From: CAYUHJ01 sp964444365
GTDB lineage: Bacteria; Planctomycetota; Planctomycetia; Gemmatales; Gemmataceae
DNA: 22,191 bases
Assembly (NCBI GenBank): GCA_964444365.1
Contig: CAYUHJ010000093.1
Span: 1 to 22,191 of the forward strand
Direction of reading: 5' to 3'
Below, piece after piece: positions 7,058 through 14,732 of the stretch; position 1 is the stretch's first letter, and each line of letters starts with the position of its first letter. Under the pieces are notes generated by a model that searched no databases, was not told the DNA's origin, and saw only the letters and a program-made list of their open reading frames with translations. Made by a program: the position numbers and the translations under genes.

Positions 7058-7063
7058 TACAAT
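7058..7063 (+). promoter_or_regulatory. -10 box of the thioredoxin gene
   Basis: TACAAT lies 62 bases before the thioredoxin ATG, giving a leader of roughly 55 bases that contains GAGGAAG (7114-7120) as the ribosome binding site. No clear -35 is seen. Confidence 0.5.
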
Positions 7064-7125
7064 GCCGACCACGGCAGTTCCCGCCCGGCAGTCGGCCGGC
7101 GGGACGAATCCCCGAGGAAGCGATC

Positions 7126-7455
7126 ATGGCCAGCCCGAACGTCCTGGAACTCACGACCGACAACTTCGCCAGCGAAGTGAACAGCGGCTCCCTCGTGGTC
7201 GCCGACTTCTGGGCCCCGTGGTGCGGCCCGTGCCGGCAACTCACCCCCGTCATCGACCGCATCGCCGACCAGTTCGCCGGCAAGGTCAAGGTCGGCAAGG
7301 TGAACGTCGACGAGAACGGCGACCTCGCGGTGAAGTACGACGTCGCCACCATCCCCCGCGTCCTGATCTTCAAGGGCTCGGACCAGCCCGTGTTCCAGCA
7401 CGTCGGCACGATCTCCGACGCGGACCTGGCGAAGGTGATCCAGCAGCACATCTGA
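7126..7455 (+). CDS. trxA: Thioredoxin
   Basis: Thioredoxin is a small cytoplasmic disulfide reductase that supplies electrons to ribonucleotide reductase, peroxiredoxins and other targets. The 109-residue product is of classical length with the active site WCGPC (C33 and C36) inside ADFWAPWCGPCRQ. The cis-proline is P77 in ATIPRVL; most thioredoxins have Thr after this proline, here it is Arg. The buried Asp (D27) is also present. The ATG at 7126 is supported by GAGGAAG five bases upstream and by the length; the frame open before it is rejected. It is a single gene ending at a hairpin. There is no signal peptide, so it acts in the cytoplasm. Confidence 0.95.
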   Translation: MASPNVLELTTDNFASEVNSGSLVVADFWAPWCGPCRQLTPVIDRIADQFAGKVKVGKVNVDENGDLAVKYDVATIPRVLIFKGSDQPVFQHVGTISDADLAKVIQQHI

Positions 7456-7465
7456 CCCGCACCGC

Positions 7466-7503
7466 CACCGGCGAGCCGCCCGCGTGCGTGCGGCTCGCCG
7501 GTG
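7466..7503 (+). terminator. Hairpin after thioredoxin
   Basis: CACCGGCGAGCCGC (7466-7479) and GCGGCTCGCCGGTG (7490-7503) form a perfect 14-bp stem with a 10-base loop, starting 10 bases after the stop. No T-run follows. Confidence 0.65.
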
Positions 7504-7552
7504 CGTCGGAATCTCTCATCGGTTACTCCTTTCATTCGACCGGCAGTGAGAG

Positions 7553-7558
7553 TAGAAT
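7553..7558 (+). promoter_or_regulatory. -10 box of the peptidase/thioredoxin-like gene
   Basis: TAGAAT lies about 44 bases before the ATG at 7603. A weak -35 candidate (TTTCAT, 7530-7535) is 17 bases upstream. Confidence 0.45.
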
Positions 7559-7602
7559 CGGACCCCTTGGGCCGCTGCCCCCCTCTCCCACGGGTCGATC
7601 GG

Positions 7603-9378
7603 ATGCGCCACTTCGCCTTCGCCGCGCTCGCACTCGTTCTCGCCGCGTTCACCGCCTCCGCCCAGGCCCCCAAGCCGGCCGCGAAGAAGGGGCCGCTCGA
7701 CCAGATCGACGGGTACAAGAAGCACACGATCCAGGGGTTCACCGTCCTCGTGAGCGACGAGGTCGCCAAGGTGGACGGCTCCAAGTACGAGCGGCCGCCG
7801 ATGGACGTGCTCGACCTCGAACTCAAGATGATCGCGGAGTCGCTGAACAAGAAGACGCTCGACACGCTGCGGAAGGTGCTGATCTGGGTCGAGTGGGACG
7901 AGCGGCAGGCGATGAACAACGGCCGGGCCGGCGGGGCGGTGGCGGTGTACCACGGCGGCCACCAGGCGGCGATGCTCGCCGAGGGGAAGCACCCGCTGAT
8001 GGCCAAGGCGGTCGTCGTGAAGAGCCTGCGGTCGCTGACCGCGGAGCACCAGCCGAAGTCGGACGCCGGCCGGTGCGTGCTGCTGCACGAACTCGCCCAC
8101 GCGGTCCACGACCTGCTCCTCGGGTTCGACAACGCGGACGTGAAGGCGGCGTACCGGCAGGCGATGGAGCGCAAGCTCTACGACAAGGCCCAGTACGTCG
8201 CCACCAACGACGCCGAGTACTTCGCCGAACTGACCACCGCCTACTTCGACCAGCTCGGGTACTTCCCGAACACGCGGGCGGACCTGAAGAAGCACGACGC
8301 GGTCGGGTACAAGGTGATCGACGCCGTCTGGAGCGGGTCGGTCGCGCGGAAGCCGACGCCGCCGAAGGGCAAGCCCAAGCCGCTGGCCAACAGCGGGGCC
8401 GACAAGTTCGACCTGGACCTGACCCCCGCGGACGTGCGGTTCGCCCAGCACTTCCACGGGCCGAAGGTCGACCCCGCCGCGGCGAAGGGGACCGTGCTGG
8501 TGGTCGCGTACTGGAGCCGGGACAACGTCACGGTGCTGCCGAAGTTGGCGGAGTTGTGCCAGGAGGTGCGGGGGTACGGGGCGGCGTGCGTCGCGGCGAT
8601 GGCCCACGACGGCCTCGACCCGGCCCGCGCCAAGGACGAGATGGACCGCCGCGGCGTCGAGTTCACGTCCGTCGGGCTCGCCTACGTGACCGAGAAGGGG
8701 GCGAACCGGATGGTCACGCAGCGGGCCCCGCACGCGCTGGTGTTCGACGCGGCCGGGGCGTGCGTGTTCCGCGGCTCGCTGTACGACGCGGCCCCGCACG
8801 TCCGGGCGGCGGTCGGCCGCAAGATCCTGGCCGACCTGGGGAAGACCGACGCCGCCGGGATCGCGAAGCCGGCCGAGGCGCTGACCGGCGGGGAGCCGCT
8901 GGCCGCCGCCGCCGCGAAGTTCGTCCCCCTGACATCGTCCCCGGACGCCGACACCGCGGCCGACGCGAAGGCGGTCCTCGCCGCCATCCTGGCCCCCGCG
9001 GCCGCGGACCTGGCCGAGATTGAGAAGGTCCGCAAGGCCGACCCGGTCGCCGCGTTCGCCCTCGCCGAGCGGGTCGCGGCCGGGTTCAAGGGCACCGCGC
9101 CCGGCACCAAGGCGGCGGACCTCGTGCTCACCCTGCGGAACGTTCCCGCCGTTCAAACGGAACTCAAGGCCCGCAAGGCGCTCGAGGACGTGGCCAAGAT
9201 GGACGGGAAACTGTCGGCGCTGCCCGGCGGGTTCGACCCCGGCAACCCGCGGTTCCGGTCCGAGAACGCGGCCGCCATCAAGCAGCTCCGCGCGGCCGTC
9301 GAGAAACTCCAGAAGCAGTACCCGAACACGCGGGCCGCGGCGGAGGCCGAGAAACTGGCCAGGCCCTACGGGGAGTGA
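7603..9378 (+). CDS. Secreted lethal-factor-like zinc peptidase with a redox-dead thioredoxin-like domain
   Basis: The 591-residue product starts with a signal peptide (about 1-20, cleavage after TASA). Residues about 40-240 contain HELAHAVHDLLLG, with H162, E163 and H166 as zinc-site residues. Downstream, YVATNDAEYFAE has Y198 and E205 spaced seven apart. This matches the catalytic arrangement of the anthrax lethal factor (M34/ATLF-like) peptidases, where a Tyr and the third zinc ligand Glu have the same spacing. From about 295 to 415 there is a thioredoxin-like fold (TVLVVAYWSRDNVTV and later APHALVFDAAG), but the CxxC is absent, so it cannot do disulfide chemistry. The C-terminal 170 residues are Ala/Lys-rich helix. 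The ATG at 7603 starts the signal peptide. Substrate unknown; extracytoplasmic protein processing is an inference. Confidence 0.75.
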   Translation: MRHFAFAALALVLAAFTASAQAPKPAAKKGPLDQIDGYKKHTIQGFTVLVSDEVAKVDGSKYERPPMDVLDLELKMIAESLNKKTLDTLRKVLIWVEWDERQAMNNGRAGGAVAVYHGGHQAAMLAEGKHPLMAKAVVVKSLRSLTAEHQPKSDAGRCVLLHELAHAVHDLLLGFDNADVKAAYRQAMERKLYDKAQYVATNDAEYFAELTTAYFDQLGYFPNTRADLKKHDAVGYKVIDAVWSGSVARKPTPPKGKPKPLANSGADKFDLDLTPADVRFAQHFHGPKVDPAAAKGTVLVVAYWSRDNVTVLPKLAELCQEVRGYGAACVAAMAHDGLDPARAKDEMDRRGVEFTSVGLAYVTEKGANRMVTQRAPHALVFDAAGACVFRGSLYDAAPHVRAAVGRKILADLGKTDAAGIAKPAEALTGGEPLAAAAAKFVPLTSSPDADTAADAKAVLAAILAPAAADLAEIEKVRKADPVAAFALAERVAAGFKGTAPGTKAADLVLTLRNVPAVQTELKARKALEDVAKMDGKLSALPGGFDPGNPRFRSENAAAIKQLRAAVEKLQKQYPNTRAAAEAEKLARPYGE

Positions 9379-9402
9379 CCGGCGGAGTCCGGTCCGCGAG
9401 TG

Positions 9403-10857
9403 CTACCCCAACCCCGCCAGGAACGCCTCGGCGGTGCGGCGGTGGTCGGCCAGTTTCGGCCCCATCTTGTCCCGCAGCGCGACCATCACCGACATCCGCG
9501 GGTTCGACCGGAAGACGTCCGCGTGCCGGTCCACGAACCGCCAGTACAGCGCGTCCCAGACGCCGCACCAGTCGCCCGGCGGGAAGTCGCTCATCTTCCG
9601 GACGTAGTTGCTGCCGCTGACGTAGGGCTTGGTGGTCATCCCGCCGCCGTCCGCGAACTGGCTCATGCCGTACACGTTCGGCACCATCACCCAGTCGTAG
9701 GCGTCGACGAACAATTCCATGAACCACCGGTAGACCGCGTCCGGGGCGAGGTCGCACAGCAGCATGAAGTTCCCGAGGATCATGAGCCGTTCGATGTGGT
9801 GGCAGTACCCGGTGTCGAGCACCGCCCGGACGACGTTGTCCACGGGGGCGACGCCGGTGGTGCCGGTGTAGAACGCCGCGGGGAGGGGGCGGTCGTACCC
9901 CCAGAAGTTGCGGGTCCGCTGCCGGCGGCCGCGGGTCAGGTACACGAGCCGGACGAACTCCCGCCACCCGATCACCTGCCGGACGAACCCTTCCAGCGAG
10001 TTGACCGGCACCCAGTCGCCGCGGGCCAGGGCCGCGTCCACCACCTCCCGCGGGGAGAGCAGGCCGACGTTCAGCGCCGGGGTGAGCACGGAGTGGAACA
10101 GGACCCGTTCGCGGGCGGAAATGGCGTCCTCGTAGACGCCGAAGTCCGCGAACCGGTGTTCGAGGAAGTCGGCCAGCCCCGCCCGCGCGGCGGCGGCCGA
10201 CGTGGGGTACGCGAACGGCGTGTCCGCGCCGGGGGCGTCCGGGAAGTTCGCCCGCACGTACCGCCGGGCCTCCCGGACGAACTCGTCCTCGGCCGGTATC
10301 GCCGGGGCCGGCGGGCGGACGGTCTTGGGCAGTTTCTTGCGGTTCTCGGTGTCATAGCTCCACTTCCCCCCGACGGGCTTGCCGGCCGGGTCGAGGAGCA
10401 CCCCCAGCCGCTTCCGCTGGCGGACGTAGAAGTCCGTGAAGAAGAGCTTGCGGTTCCCGTCCGCGAAGGCGTCGACCTCGGCCCGCGGGGTGAAGAAGTG
10501 GGGGTCGGGCACGACGGTGAGCGTCACCCCGGCGGCGGCGCACGCGGCCGTCAGCCGGGCGAGCAGCCAGTCGTCGCACGGGTCGACGACGCGGACCGCG
10601 CCGCACTTCGCCTTCGTGACGAGTGCGACGACGTCCCCGGTGCGGTCCAGCCGGCGGGCGTCGACGTACCGGGCCTGCGGCAGCACGTCGCGGGCGTACC
10701 GCTTCATGGCCGCCCGGTGGAGCATCAGCTTCTGCTTGTGGAAGGCGTACTGGCGGAAGAACAGCGGGTCTTCCACCAGGAACACCGCGTCCGCCCCGGC
10801 GGCGGCCGGGTGCGGGTCGAACAGCTGGTGAGGGTAGACGAGGGCGGCGGTCGGCAT
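9403..10857 (-). CDS. Photolyase/cryptochrome of the FeS-BCP (PhrB-like) family, cluster cysteines apparently lost
   Basis: The 484-residue protein is a flavoprotein of the bacterial (6-4) photolyase/cryptochrome family, which repairs UV lesions in DNA or senses light. Recognisable are the N-terminal Rossmann part (ALVYPHQLF, VFLVEDPLFFRQYAFHK) and the C-terminal FAD part (TGYCHHIERLMILGNFMLL, WVMVPNVYGMSQFADGGGM, SGSNYVRKMSDF, WDALYWRFVDRH). Family members typically hold a 4Fe-4S cluster by four Cys: one about 11 residues before the YxHH motif, a CxxC after RMSD/N, and one before the xLYW motif. Here the first aligns with N341, the CxxC loop is shortened to PPGDW, and only C431 remains. The gene begins 18 bases after the MFS stop, suggesting co-transcription. 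Lesion specificity cannot be read. Confidence 0.88.
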   Translation of the reverse strand: MPTAALVYPHQLFDPHPAAAGADAVFLVEDPLFFRQYAFHKQKLMLHRAAMKRYARDVLPQARYVDARRLDRTGDVVALVTKAKCGAVRVVDPCDDWLLARLTAACAAAGVTLTVVPDPHFFTPRAEVDAFADGNRKLFFTDFYVRQRKRLGVLLDPAGKPVGGKWSYDTENRKKLPKTVRPPAPAIPAEDEFVREARRYVRANFPDAPGADTPFAYPTSAAAARAGLADFLEHRFADFGVYEDAISARERVLFHSVLTPALNVGLLSPREVVDAALARGDWVPVNSLEGFVRQVIGWREFVRLVYLTRGRRQRTRNFWGYDRPLPAAFYTGTTGVAPVDNVVRAVLDTGYCHHIERLMILGNFMLLCDLAPDAVYRWFMELFVDAYDWVMVPNVYGMSQFADGGGMTTKPYVSGSNYVRKMSDFPPGDWCGVWDALYWRFVDRHADVFRSNPRMSVMVALRDKMGPKLADHRRTAEAFLAGLG

Positions 10858-10875
10858 CGCGGGGTCCGTGGGCCG

Positions 10876-12411
10876 TCACTCGGGCAGCGGCTTGTCCTTC
10901 GTCTCCGGCAGGAACGGCAGCGCCGCCAGCCCGATGAAGAACACCAGGCACATCGTCACCCCCGCGTACCGCAGCGGTTCCGGGGCGGGGTAGCTGGCGT
11001 ACACGGTGCTCGTCAGCAGCCCCAGCGCCGCCGGGCCGAACGCGGAGATCAGCCGGCCGACGTTGTAGCAGAAGCTCGTCCCCGTGCTGCGGAGCCGCGT
11101 CGGGAACAGTTCCGGGAAGTAGATCGCGTACCCGCCGAAGAGGGCCAGCTGGAAGAAGCCCATGACCGGCACCATCCAGAAGATGTCCGACCACTCCTTG
11201 AGGAAGAGGAACACCCCCGCGGTCGACAGCCCGGCGAGGACGAAGAACGCCGCGAACGCGGGCTTCCGGCCGGTGTACACGGTCACGATGCTGAACACGA
11301 AGATGCCGAAGAACGCGCCGACGTTCTGGACCAGCGACGTGATCCCCGCCCAGTACGCCTTCTGCCCGGCGACGAACTTCGCGGCGGCGTCCCCCGTCAG
11401 CCCGAGCCGCTCGGCTTCCGCCTTGTACGCCGGTTCCGCGACGTACTGCTGCAAGTCCGGGGAGAAGAACGCGATGCCCCACAGCCCGACGACGCCGGCC
11501 ATCGCCAGCAGCAACCCGAACAGGGCGTTGCTGCGGTACCGCGGGTCGCCGAGCAGTTCGCCGTAGGAGCCGCCCTTCTTGCCGCCGGCCGCCTTCATGG
11601 CCAGCCACTTTTCCGGTTCCTTCAACCGGGCCTGGATCAGCACGACGAGCAGCCCCGGCAGAATCCCGACGAGGAACATCACCCGCCACGGCGACAGCGC
11701 GTGCCCGAGGATCGTGTACCCGGCGAACGCCCCCTGTTCCTGAAGCGACCCGAACCACATCGACAGCAACGCCGCCGCACAGTTCCCGATGACGCTGGAC
11801 GCCTGGAACAGCCCGAGCACGAACGGCCGGCTCTTGTCCGGCATCGTTTCCGCCAGCAGGGTGACGGCCGCCGCGAAGACGCCGCCGACGCCGAGGCCGG
11901 TCAGGAACCGGTACAGGAAGAAGTCCGTGGTCGAACTCGAAATCGCACTGAGGCCCGTGAACACCGCGTACAGCAGGATCGTCAGCATCAGCGTTTTCAC
12001 CCGGCCGACGCGGTCGCCCATGACGCCGAACCCGATGCCGCCGACGGCCCAGCCGATCATGAAGATGGACGTGGCGTACCCCGCCGCCTCGCCGATGTCC
12101 GCGTTCTGGAGCGCTGTCATCGCGGCGGCCGGCGGGGGGACTGGCTTGTTCTCCGCCGCGGCCTGGGCTTCCAGCTTCGCCCGGAACGCCGGCAACCGCG
12201 GGTCCGTCTCCGTCACCTTCGGCACGAGTTCCGTCATCGCCGGCCGGCGGGCGAGCACGAAGAGTTGCTGGTCCATGCAGTCCATGTCCCACGCGAGACA
12301 GCAGACGATGAACACGAACCACTGGTAGCCGTTGAGATCTCGCAGGCTGGCCCACCCCGTTCGCGGGGCGGGTTCCGGCAGGGTCGGCGGCGCGTCGGCG
12401 GTGGTTGACAT
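10876..12411 (-). CDS. Major facilitator superfamily transporter
   Basis: The 511-residue protein has about 12 hydrophobic segments and an MFS motif A (GVMGDRVGRVK) after the second one. It also shows the typical RFLTGLGVGGVFAAAVTLLAE segment of the metabolite:proton symporter and sugar-transporter-like families. The first periplasmic loop, between segment 1 (WFVFIVCCLAWDM) and segment 2, is unusually long at about 60 residues and rich in charge, Ala and Pro. The substrate cannot be inferred. The start at 12411 (MSTTADAPPTLPEP) gives a short cytoplasmic tail; longer frames upstream cross the divergent promoter region. It heads a likely two-gene unit with the photolyase and is divergent from the hydrolase gene at 12538. 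Confidence 0.88.
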   Translation of the reverse strand: MSTTADAPPTLPEPAPRTGWASLRDLNGYQWFVFIVCCLAWDMDCMDQQLFVLARRPAMTELVPKVTETDPRLPAFRAKLEAQAAAENKPVPPPAAAMTALQNADIGEAAGYATSIFMIGWAVGGIGFGVMGDRVGRVKTLMLTILLYAVFTGLSAISSSTTDFFLYRFLTGLGVGGVFAAAVTLLAETMPDKSRPFVLGLFQASSVIGNCAAALLSMWFGSLQEQGAFAGYTILGHALSPWRVMFLVGILPGLLVVLIQARLKEPEKWLAMKAAGGKKGGSYGELLGDPRYRSNALFGLLLAMAGVVGLWGIAFFSPDLQQYVAEPAYKAEAERLGLTGDAAAKFVAGQKAYWAGITSLVQNVGAFFGIFVFSIVTVYTGRKPAFAAFFVLAGLSTAGVFLFLKEWSDIFWMVPVMGFFQLALFGGYAIYFPELFPTRLRSTGTSFCYNVGRLISAFGPAALGLLTSTVYASYPAPEPLRYAGVTMCLVFFIGLAALPFLPETKDKPLPE

Positions 12412-12497
12412 GAGAAGGGCACAACGGGGAGTGGGGCAGCGTATCCGGGAAGAGTAGTCGCGAACGGGCCGGCGGGCCAGCGTTTCCCGCGTCGGGA

Positions 12498-12503
12498 TAT
12501 ACT
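12498..12503 (+). promoter_or_regulatory. -10 box of the alpha/beta hydrolase gene
   Basis: TATACT lies 34 bases before the ATG at 12538 in the divergent region shared with the MFS gene. No clear -35 is seen. Confidence 0.45.
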
Positions 12504-12537
12504 GACCGCACGCCCCTTTCCCCCGAGAACCCCTCCG

Positions 12538-13428
12538 ATGCGTCTCCTTTCTGCGATCCTGTTCACGGCCGTGGCGTCGGTCGCCGCCGCCGCGGAAAAG
12601 CCCGTCATCGACCTCTGGCCCGGCCCCGCCCCCGGCGAAGCCGGCAAACTCGGGGAGGAAAAGTTCCTCGACCCGAACCCGAAGGACAAGGCCCCGGTCA
12701 GCCGGCTGACGAACGTCACCAAGCCGACGCTGACGGTCTTCCGCCCGGAGAAGCCGAACGGCGCGTGCGTCGTGATCGCCCCCGGCGGCGGGTACAACAT
12801 CCTCGCCTGGAACCTGGAAGGGACCGAAATCGCCGAGTGGTTCAACAGCATCGGCGTGACCGCGTGCGTGCTGAAGTACCGCGTCCCCCGCCGGCCGGAC
12901 GCGCCGAAGGGCGAGCCGCCGCTGGTCGCCCTGCACGACGCCCAGCGGGCGATCAGCCTCGTCCGCAGCAAGGCGAAGGAATGGGACATCGACCCCGCGA
13001 AGGTCGGTATGCTCGGCTTCTCCGCGGGCGGCCACCTCACGGCGTGGACCTCGACAAACTCAGACAAGCGCAGCTACGAGGCGGTCGACGACGCGGACAA
13101 GCAAAGTTGCCGGCCGGACTTCGTCATGCTGATCTACCCGGCGTACCTCGTGGACAAGAAGAACCCGGAAGCGCTCGCCCCGGAAATCCGCGTCTCGAAG
13201 GACACCCCGCCGACGTTCTTCGCCCACGCCTACGACGACGGCATCTCCCCGGAGAACAGCGTGCGGATGTTCCTGGAACTGAAAAAGCTGAAGGTCCCCG
13301 CCGAGTTGCACGTCTATTCCACCGGCGGCCACGGCTTCGGCATGCGGACCAGCGACAAGCCCGCGTCCACGTGGCCGGCCCGCTGCGAGGAGTGGCTGCG
13401 GACGTCGAAGGTGATTCCGGGGAAGTAA
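12538..13428 (+). CDS. Secreted alpha/beta hydrolase (esterase/acetylxylan-esterase-like)
   Basis: The 296-residue product begins with a signal peptide (about 1-19, ending VAAAA). The hydrolase core shows the oxyanion-type VVIAPGGGYNILAW (HGGG-like), the nucleophile elbow GFSAGGH with S162, an acid candidate D233 or D234 in AHAYDDG, and the histidine H265 in TGGHGFG. This is the arrangement of the BD-FAE/carboxylesterase-type enzymes often annotated as xylanase or endo-xylanase-like esterases in planctomycetes. It would act outside the cytoplasm, deacetylating a polysaccharide or cleaving another small ester; the substrate is not visible. It begins at its own TATACT box and stands alone. Confidence 0.85.
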   Translation: MRLLSAILFTAVASVAAAAEKPVIDLWPGPAPGEAGKLGEEKFLDPNPKDKAPVSRLTNVTKPTLTVFRPEKPNGACVVIAPGGGYNILAWNLEGTEIAEWFNSIGVTACVLKYRVPRRPDAPKGEPPLVALHDAQRAISLVRSKAKEWDIDPAKVGMLGFSAGGHLTAWTSTNSDKRSYEAVDDADKQSCRPDFVMLIYPAYLVDKKNPEALAPEIRVSKDTPPTFFAHAYDDGISPENSVRMFLELKKLKVPAELHVYSTGGHGFGMRTSDKPASTWPARCEEWLRTSKVIPGK

Positions 13429-13496
13429 CCCTCGCGAGAAACGGGTATGAGTCAGTTTCCGATCGGATTGCGCGGGGCGGGGTGCGCGACAGACAC

Positions 13497-14102
13497 TCAC
13501 CGCAGCAGCGGGACCGCTTTCAAGCCGTACTGGACCGCGCTTCCCACGGTCGCGACGAGCATCGCGTACACCAGCCACGCCTGGATCGGGTCGAGGGTCG
13601 TCACGAGTCCCGTCTCGCCGCGGGACCGCAGGGCGAGGAGCAGCAGCACGCCGATCAGCACGACGCTTTGCAGCACCGTCTTCAACTTCCCGAACCAGTC
13701 CGCGCCGAACTTTTGCCCCGTGGCTTCGACCATGCCGCGGAGCCCGGTGATGAGCAGTTCCCGGCAGAGGACGACCGTGACGATCCACGGCGTGATGCCG
13801 GCGTCCGGGACCGGGATGAGGTAGATGTACGCCCCGCCGATGAGCACCTTGTCCGTGAGCGGGTCGAGCGCCCGGCCGACCGGGGTGGACTGGTTGAACC
13901 GCCGGGCCCACCACCCGTCGAGCCAGTCCGTGAACGCGGCGACGCTGAACACGGCGAGCCCGACGGCCCACGCCTCGTAGGAGATGCAGACGAACAGCAC
14001 GACCGCCAGCGGCAACCGGGACAGCGACAGCACGTTCGGGACGTTCCACAGCGGCGCGGGCACGGCACATCCTGGGTGGCGGTCGAGGTCCGAAGGTATC
14101 AT
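13497..14102 (-). CDS. pgsA: CDP-diacylglycerol--glycerol-3-phosphate 3-phosphatidyltransferase
   Basis: This integral membrane enzyme makes phosphatidylglycerol phosphate, the committed step to phosphatidylglycerol and cardiolipin. The 201-residue product has the complete CDP-alcohol phosphatidyltransferase motif: D59, D62, G63, A66, R67, G76, D80 and D84 in FTDWLDGWWARRFN through GRALDPLTDK. It also has the usual NVPNVLSLSR N-terminus and several hydrophobic helices. The ATG at 14102 adds about 15 residues before the conserved start; an inner GTG (near 14063) would give a more standard N-terminus. It follows the Nudix gene by 25 bases and is probably co-transcribed with it. Confidence 0.93.
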   Translation of the reverse strand: MIPSDLDRHPGCAVPAPLWNVPNVLSLSRLPLAVVLFVCISYEAWAVGLAVFSVAAFTDWLDGWWARRFNQSTPVGRALDPLTDKVLIGGAYIYLIPVPDAGITPWIVTVVLCRELLITGLRGMVEATGQKFGADWFGKLKTVLQSVVLIGVLLLLALRSRGETGLVTTLDPIQAWLVYAMLVATVGSAVQYGLKAVPLLR

Positions 14103-14127
14103 CCGACCGCACCGGGATTCCGTCCAC

Positions 14128-14586
14128 TCACGCCCGCCGATCCGCGAGCCGGGTGCGGGCGCGGGCGAGGATCATCGCGTGGTCGAACGCGAGTTCCGGC
14201 AGGGCGTCGAGCGGGAACCAGCCGACGTCGGCCGCGTCGTCGGCGGCCTTCGCCTTCACCCTCTTCGCGTCGACGCGGGCCAGGAACGCGACGCTGACCG
14301 TCCACCCCCGCGGGTCGCGGCCGGGGTCGCCGGCCGTGTAGAGTTGTTCGAGCTCGCCGACGTCCGCCCCGGTTTCCTCCTTCAACTCCCGGCGGGCCGC
14401 GGCCGCGAGGGTTTCCCCCTCCTCCGCGAAGCCGCCCGGCAGCGCCCACTTGCCGGCGAACGGGTCCTTGAGCCGCTTGATGAGCAGCACCTTCGGATGA
14501 TCGTCCCGCGTGACGACGACCGCGTCGACGGTCAAGGCCGGCCGGGGGTAGTCGTACCGGAATCCGCCGGGCTTCGCGTCCGCCAT
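14128..14586 (-). CDS. Nudix hydrolase (ADP-ribose pyrophosphatase-like)
   Basis: Nudix enzymes hydrolyse nucleoside diphosphates linked to another moiety, here probably ADP-ribose or a related sugar nucleotide. The 152-residue product has a complete Nudix box: G52, E58, R66, E67, E70, E71 and G73 in GGFAEEGETLAAAARRELKE plus ETGA. The preceding KRLKDPFAGKWALPGGF is typical. The frame is open to 14655, but I chose the ATG at 14586 for two reasons. GGAAGAGG sits just upstream, and the TACAGT -10 candidate (14644-14649) would lie inside or too near any longer form. It leads a likely two-gene unit with pgsA. The specific substrate is uncertain. Confidence 0.9.
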   Translation of the reverse strand: MADAKPGGFRYDYPRPALTVDAVVVTRDDHPKVLLIKRLKDPFAGKWALPGGFAEEGETLAAAARRELKEETGADVGELEQLYTAGDPGRDPRGWTVSVAFLARVDAKRVKAKAADDAADVGWFPLDALPELAFDHAMILARARTRLADRRA

Positions 14587-14643
14587 CGCCAACCTCTTCC
14601 GGGGCAAGGGTTTTGGGCCGGGCATTCGGCCGCCGTTCCCACG

Positions 14644-14649
14644 ACTGTA
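14644..14649 (-). promoter_or_regulatory. -10 box of the Nudix/pgsA unit
   Basis: TACAGT on the minus strand lies about 58 bases before the chosen Nudix ATG and back to back with the TACAAT box of the GNAT-like gene at 14697. It argues against the longer in-frame Nudix start. Confidence 0.4.
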
Positions 14650-14696
14650 CCGCACGCCGGCCGGAAAGCCAGCCCCGGCCGCCGCGGACGGGCGGG

Positions 14697-14702
14697 TACA
14701 AT
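14697..14702 (+). promoter_or_regulatory. -10 box of the GNAT-like gene
   Basis: TACAAT lies 30 bases before the ATG at 14733, giving a leader of about 24 bases and excluding the longer open frame that begins at 14613. Confidence 0.5.
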
Positions 14703-14732
14703 GGGGGTGTCGAATCCCTCCTCAGGTGCCTT

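Noticed and set aside
7062..9023. 653-residue Arg/Pro-rich frame over thioredoxin and the peptidase gene
   Set aside because: Out-of-frame shadow of two recognisable proteins; it runs over a hairpin and both gene junctions.
7603..9378. A pathogen toxin
   Set aside because: Only the catalytic motif resembles lethal factor; there is no receptor- or pore-binding domain, and the remaining domains fit a planctomycete secreted housekeeping protein.
9400..12408. 1002-residue open frame on the plus strand across the photolyase and MFS genes
   Set aside because: Antisense shadow produced by high GC; Arg/His/Pro-rich with no domains, while the minus strand encodes two clear families.
14613..14732. 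Upstream start for the GNAT-like gene
   Set aside because: It would lie upstream of the TACAAT box and over the divergent promoter; added residues are not conserved-looking.
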